From the NCBI GenBank assembly GCA_914767715.1, contig OU612065.1, forward strand, positions 3,718,001 to 3,782,000: a DNA stretch of 64,000 bases, written 5' to 3'. The first letter of the stretch is position 1. Every line of letters starts with the position of its first letter. This DNA is from Membranipora membranacea (lineage: Eukaryota > Bryozoa > Gymnolaemata > Cheilostomatida > Membraniporidae). Below, one piece after another: positions 60,862-64,000 of the stretch. Under the pieces are notes generated by a model. It was not told the DNA's origin. It saw only the letters and a list, made by a program, of their open reading frames with translations, and did not search any database. The position numbers and the translations under genes were made by a program.

Positions 60862-62248
60862 ATCCCCTCGCGTGGTGTAACTTTGTCCTTACAGGTTGTT
60901 TGCCTACCCTATCAATTTTCTAAACTAAACTGCTGATGCCACCAAATGTGAGCTGCTAGCAGCATGCCATGAGGAATTTCATACACTATCAGCAATTGAT
61001 GTTGGAATTTTTTTCATGACCATTGTTGGGATGAGTGTAGCCATTTTCAACATAATGGCCACATTTGAATGGGTATGGTGCATGTTGACTTAGATAGTTG
61101 TATCAAGGAGTTCTCAGTTTTATCAACCAGTCAGTCTGCTTGCCCTGTCATTGTCAATGATTATCACTTTGTGTTGGGTATTTGTCGAAATTCCTAAATC
61201 TGAGAATCTGCATGTATGTTACCATTGATTACTGATATTTGTTCAAGGACTGGGTAAATCCGAATGCGACATAATCAAACCATGTGCAAGACACACAGAA
61301 TACAAAGCACACAAAATACAAAGCAATCTACATCGCCCGCAAGCATCAGATATTAGTTCTAACCATGGTATCATGAGTGCATTCAGCCAGCATTAGAGGT
61401 AGCCTGTCTTTACAAGCTTGTCAAGACAGGCTACATCAGAGGTTAACCTAGCTGGTTGCATTGAATCATAGTGTCAATAAGCATAGGTTTTTCAAAATCA
61501 TACCTTCACGGTTTGAATTACTATGACGGAAACCATATTTGCCTGCATTAGCTCATTATAGACCCCCTTTTTTCCCCATCAGAAATCTTTTTTATTTTTT
61601 CTTACAGTAGGTAATTAAATTGCTGAATTACTCATGCAATAAAAAAGATCGCAATCATGGTGAGAAAATTTCAAAGCATTTTTTTCTAATGTGATAATGG
61701 TGACCCACAATAGATTTTAATATCACACCATAGACTCAACATAACATTATAGAGTAAATTATGTCCATGTGACACTGTCACTATTGTGTAGGCTTTTATA
61801 TTTAATGTGATCCAAGTGAGAGAAATCCTGCATCAATTGTATGTATGTATGTTTTGTATTGTCTCAGCAAGAGAAATAAAAACATGTTTATGTGGGTGCT
61901 CGCTCAACTGAAATTTACCAATACCAATTACTTAGAACATGATGATATTACATATTGGACAGTTGGTAATGTTTCGTACGATTCCGCGACCTGGCCATGA
62001 TTGCTTCAGGGATTCAGGGAGTTCATTCTTCCCTTCATAAATGCACTGCCGAACAGCTTCCAATTATATTATATTATTTATAGTCATAACTCTTTGGGAC
62101 CACTACGCAAGATAAGGTTATATTTGTCCCATGTAACTATTGCTGGCTTAGATAAGCCAAATAGTTAAAGACAAGCTGTACACATCATAAAGAATGTTTT
62201 GTAGATTAACCTTCACTGAAAACTAAATGTTTTGTCATTATTTAGCTC
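60862..62248. other. Region upstream of the RHINO-like gene
   Basis: No coding exon is recognised. A 34-bp near-perfect palindrome (TAGCCTGTCT arms around an AAGCTT centre) lies at 61400-61433. An acceptor (TCATTATTTAG) just before 62246 implies that one or more 5' exons of the next gene lie in this interval, unseen. Confidence 0.45.
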
Positions 62249-63004
62249 ATGATGTCAGTTGATCATACAGTTTACAAGAAGAAAACATCCAAGAAAAGAG
62301 GAAAGAGCTATAAAAAACCAGCTTTACCTCTGAATACTGATGATCATAATGAGGAGGCAATTCTTCCACTCTCTCCAGTTCTCTGCAATCACCATTATCC
62401 CAGACTAGAGCTGCTTAAACCAGAGGACCATGGTCTCTATTGGGTAAGCAGGCAGGCAAGCAGGGGCAGCGCCAATAAATCCAGCTCCATGTTTTTTTTG
62501 TCATTATTCTTCAACAGATTCACATATCTATGATTTGGTCTTGGCATGCATTTAGAGAGAGTAACACGATGTCGTAAGAACCGACAAACCCTTATTAAAA
62601 ATCTTTACAGCTGCTGCTTAAAATATTTTGCTTGTTAAAATTAGGATTTGAATGTCTTTGTGTCATAGGTGTCCCCTCAGTGTCATGGTTGTGAGAACAA
62701 GCCCAAACGCAGAAGAAACAGGAAACAAAACACCGATGTTGGAGCTATTCAAACTGTAAGGTGCGCACAGAACCAACATAATCGTCATAATCTTGCCTCG
62801 GCAAAGCCTAAACTTAGAGATCGAACACTCACAGCAAAGGAAAAATTTATTTACACTAGATCTAAATCACTACATACACCAAAAGCTGCAACAGTTTTGG
62901 CTCCAGACACTCCAAAAAATGAGCAAGGATTGACTTTAAAAGAAAAGCTTCTACGAAAATCAACGCGGTTGCAACTACTAGCTTGTAAGACTTCAGAGAG
63001 CTGA
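62249..63004 (+). CDS. RHNO1: RHINO-like protein (9-1-1 clamp interactor candidate)
   Basis: Two exons, 62249-62443 and 62669-63004, joined in phase 0 (donor GTAAGC, acceptor TCATAG), encode 176 very basic residues. Short blocks match vertebrate RHINO in order: a Lys/Arg-rich start, then YWVSP (human SWVSP, part of the segment needed for binding the RAD9-RAD1-HUS1 clamp), and VLAPDTPKNEQGLTLK near the C-terminus (human VLVKDTPEDKYGIKVT) followed by a basic helix. RHINO acts in ATR-CHK1 checkpoint signalling. The match rests on these blocks only, so the name is tentative. The ATG lies three bases after an acceptor, so the true start could be in an unseen upstream exon. AATAAA at 63151-63156 fits its 3' end. 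Confidence 0.55.
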
Positions 63005-63175
63005 CAGTTTGTTTAGTTGTATCACTTTGTTATGGTTCATCTCCTAGTAATTATAATCTGTGATCTGGTTCTTATATCTGTTACATCATTGAGATAACCA
63101 CACTGGTTGAGTATCACTATTCATAATGTATTTTTTCAGTATTCGATAACAATAAAGGCATTAACGCAATTTTCA

Positions 63176-64000
63176 TTAGAAAAAGTCCATAGCCATCATT
63201 CTTTGTGGATATTTACTATTTTTCAGAGTATTCTTGATAGTTGCCTGTTTGCCTACTTGTATCACAGTTCCTGGTTGTATGGGGTTCACCCTCAGTATAC
63301 CTTGCTCTGGTGTACGAGACGGGTCATATGAGCTACTTCCTCTCAACTTCACTGCTGTCTTCTCTAAAAATAAAACAACAGTATATCAACATCATATTAC
63401 ATGGAAACACATAGAAATAACCATGGAGGGATCAGTGCTGACTAGTGTTTGGTGATGCTAGGTAAGACTTTGTGCTGATGCTCATCACACACCATAGATA
63501 TGAGTATCATTGAAAAAGATGTGATTGATTTAGTAAGGCTCCAGAAGCTCTACATTTCTGGCACACAAAAGGAGACAAAAGAGTGGATTGTTGGGAAGAA
63601 TTTAACCCTTTTCAATTGAATTGCTGATCTATTGAGGGGGAACTCTTAATGAACAGGCAACTTTGGTTGCTGACTGGAGAAGTCATTTGTCATATCTGCG
63701 GAAGCCAATGATGGTTTAGTAGTCTATCAATGAATTTAATAGCAACTATATACACTTACTAACTGATGAGTTTCTACCAAAGCTCAGTCTCTTCTTATCA
63801 ACTCTTTTCGGAGGTGTCTACAATAAGAATTTACAATCACCTACCATCATTTATCAGTAGTAAATAATAACTCGGTTCACAAAAAAATCAAGTATTTGAT
63901 GGTGAGTTAATAGTGCAGCCATTCTCAGACTATTCAATAGTTAGGGCTCATAGATGTCAATGATATTCCTACCTTTTGCTCAGATGTAGCTTGTCGCGGT
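63176..64000 (-). CDS. 3' part of an unrecognised basic protein, cut by the window edge
   Basis: Three exons in consistent phase: 64000-63973 (open at the edge), 63817-63760 and 63363-63176 (TAA). They encode about 90 C-terminal residues: a TPPKRVDKKRLSFG segment, then KKTAVKLRGSSSYDP, SRTPEQGILRVNP and a short hydrophobic end, MMAMDFF. KKRLSFG resembles the RVxF docking motif for protein phosphatase 1, with Leu at the usual Val/Ile position, and TP sites suggest proline-directed phosphorylation. I cannot name the family. It converges with the RHINO-like gene, and only about 170 bases separate the stop codons. Confidence 0.6.

Noticed and set aside
1-64000. CRISPR array, tRNA or rRNA genes, bacterial operons
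   Set aside because: The tandem repeats lack spacers, no cloverleaf with its internal promoter boxes was recognised, and all genes are intron-split animal genes.

Overview
The window is animal nuclear DNA. Genes are split by GT-AG introns, the intergenic DNA is AT-rich, there are many short inverted repeats, and the proteins are typical of metazoans. No bacterial, organellar or viral gene organisation is seen. I cannot fix the species. The protein set, intron density and absence of vertebrate-type repeats fit an invertebrate, possibly an early-branching one. All gene models were built by hand from reading frames, splice sites and remembered family sequences. Exon phases were checked for continuity: five of the six models total a whole number of codons, and the sixth, at the right edge, stays in frame across its visible exons.

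Layout from left to right. (1) 1992-8185, minus: an adaptor-like protein of about 574 residues with two SH2-like domains that both lack the phosphotyrosine-binding arginine. (2) 8186-9940: a head-to-head intergenic region with two inverted-repeat elements, one containing a perfect 41-bp palindrome. (3) 9941-21945, plus: WASHC4 (SWIP), 28 coding exons and 1202 residues, with an unusual polyproline C-terminus. (4) 23344-29383, minus: a PSD/EFA6-type Arf6 exchange factor (Sec7-PH-coiled coil) with a 27-nt microexon in its PH domain. (5) 32312-50992, minus: a cytospin-A (SPECC1L) orthologue, with an alternative first exon that encodes a myristoylation-type N-terminus and a 5' UTR exon near 54.9 kb. 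(6) 51-62 kb: long gene-poor DNA with a decayed LINE reverse-transcriptase tail and a train of four TTAA-flanked MITE units. (7) 62249-63004, plus: a small basic protein resembling RHINO (RHNO1). (8) 63176-64000, minus: the last exons of an unrecognised gene that runs off the window.

Three neighbours share an actin and membrane-trafficking theme. WASHC4 belongs to the endosomal Arp2/3-activating WASH complex, EFA6 activates Arf6 at the plasma membrane, and cytospin links actin and microtubules. Nothing in the sequence shows that they are co-regulated. The WASHC4/EFA6 and RHINO-like/right-edge gene pairs converge and their 3' ends probably overlap.

The most notable items are the degenerate dual-SH2 protein, the myristoylation-type cytospin isoform, two arrays of donor-like GTAAGT repeats lying directly behind real splice donors of the cytospin gene, the TTAA MITE train and the RHINO-like gene.
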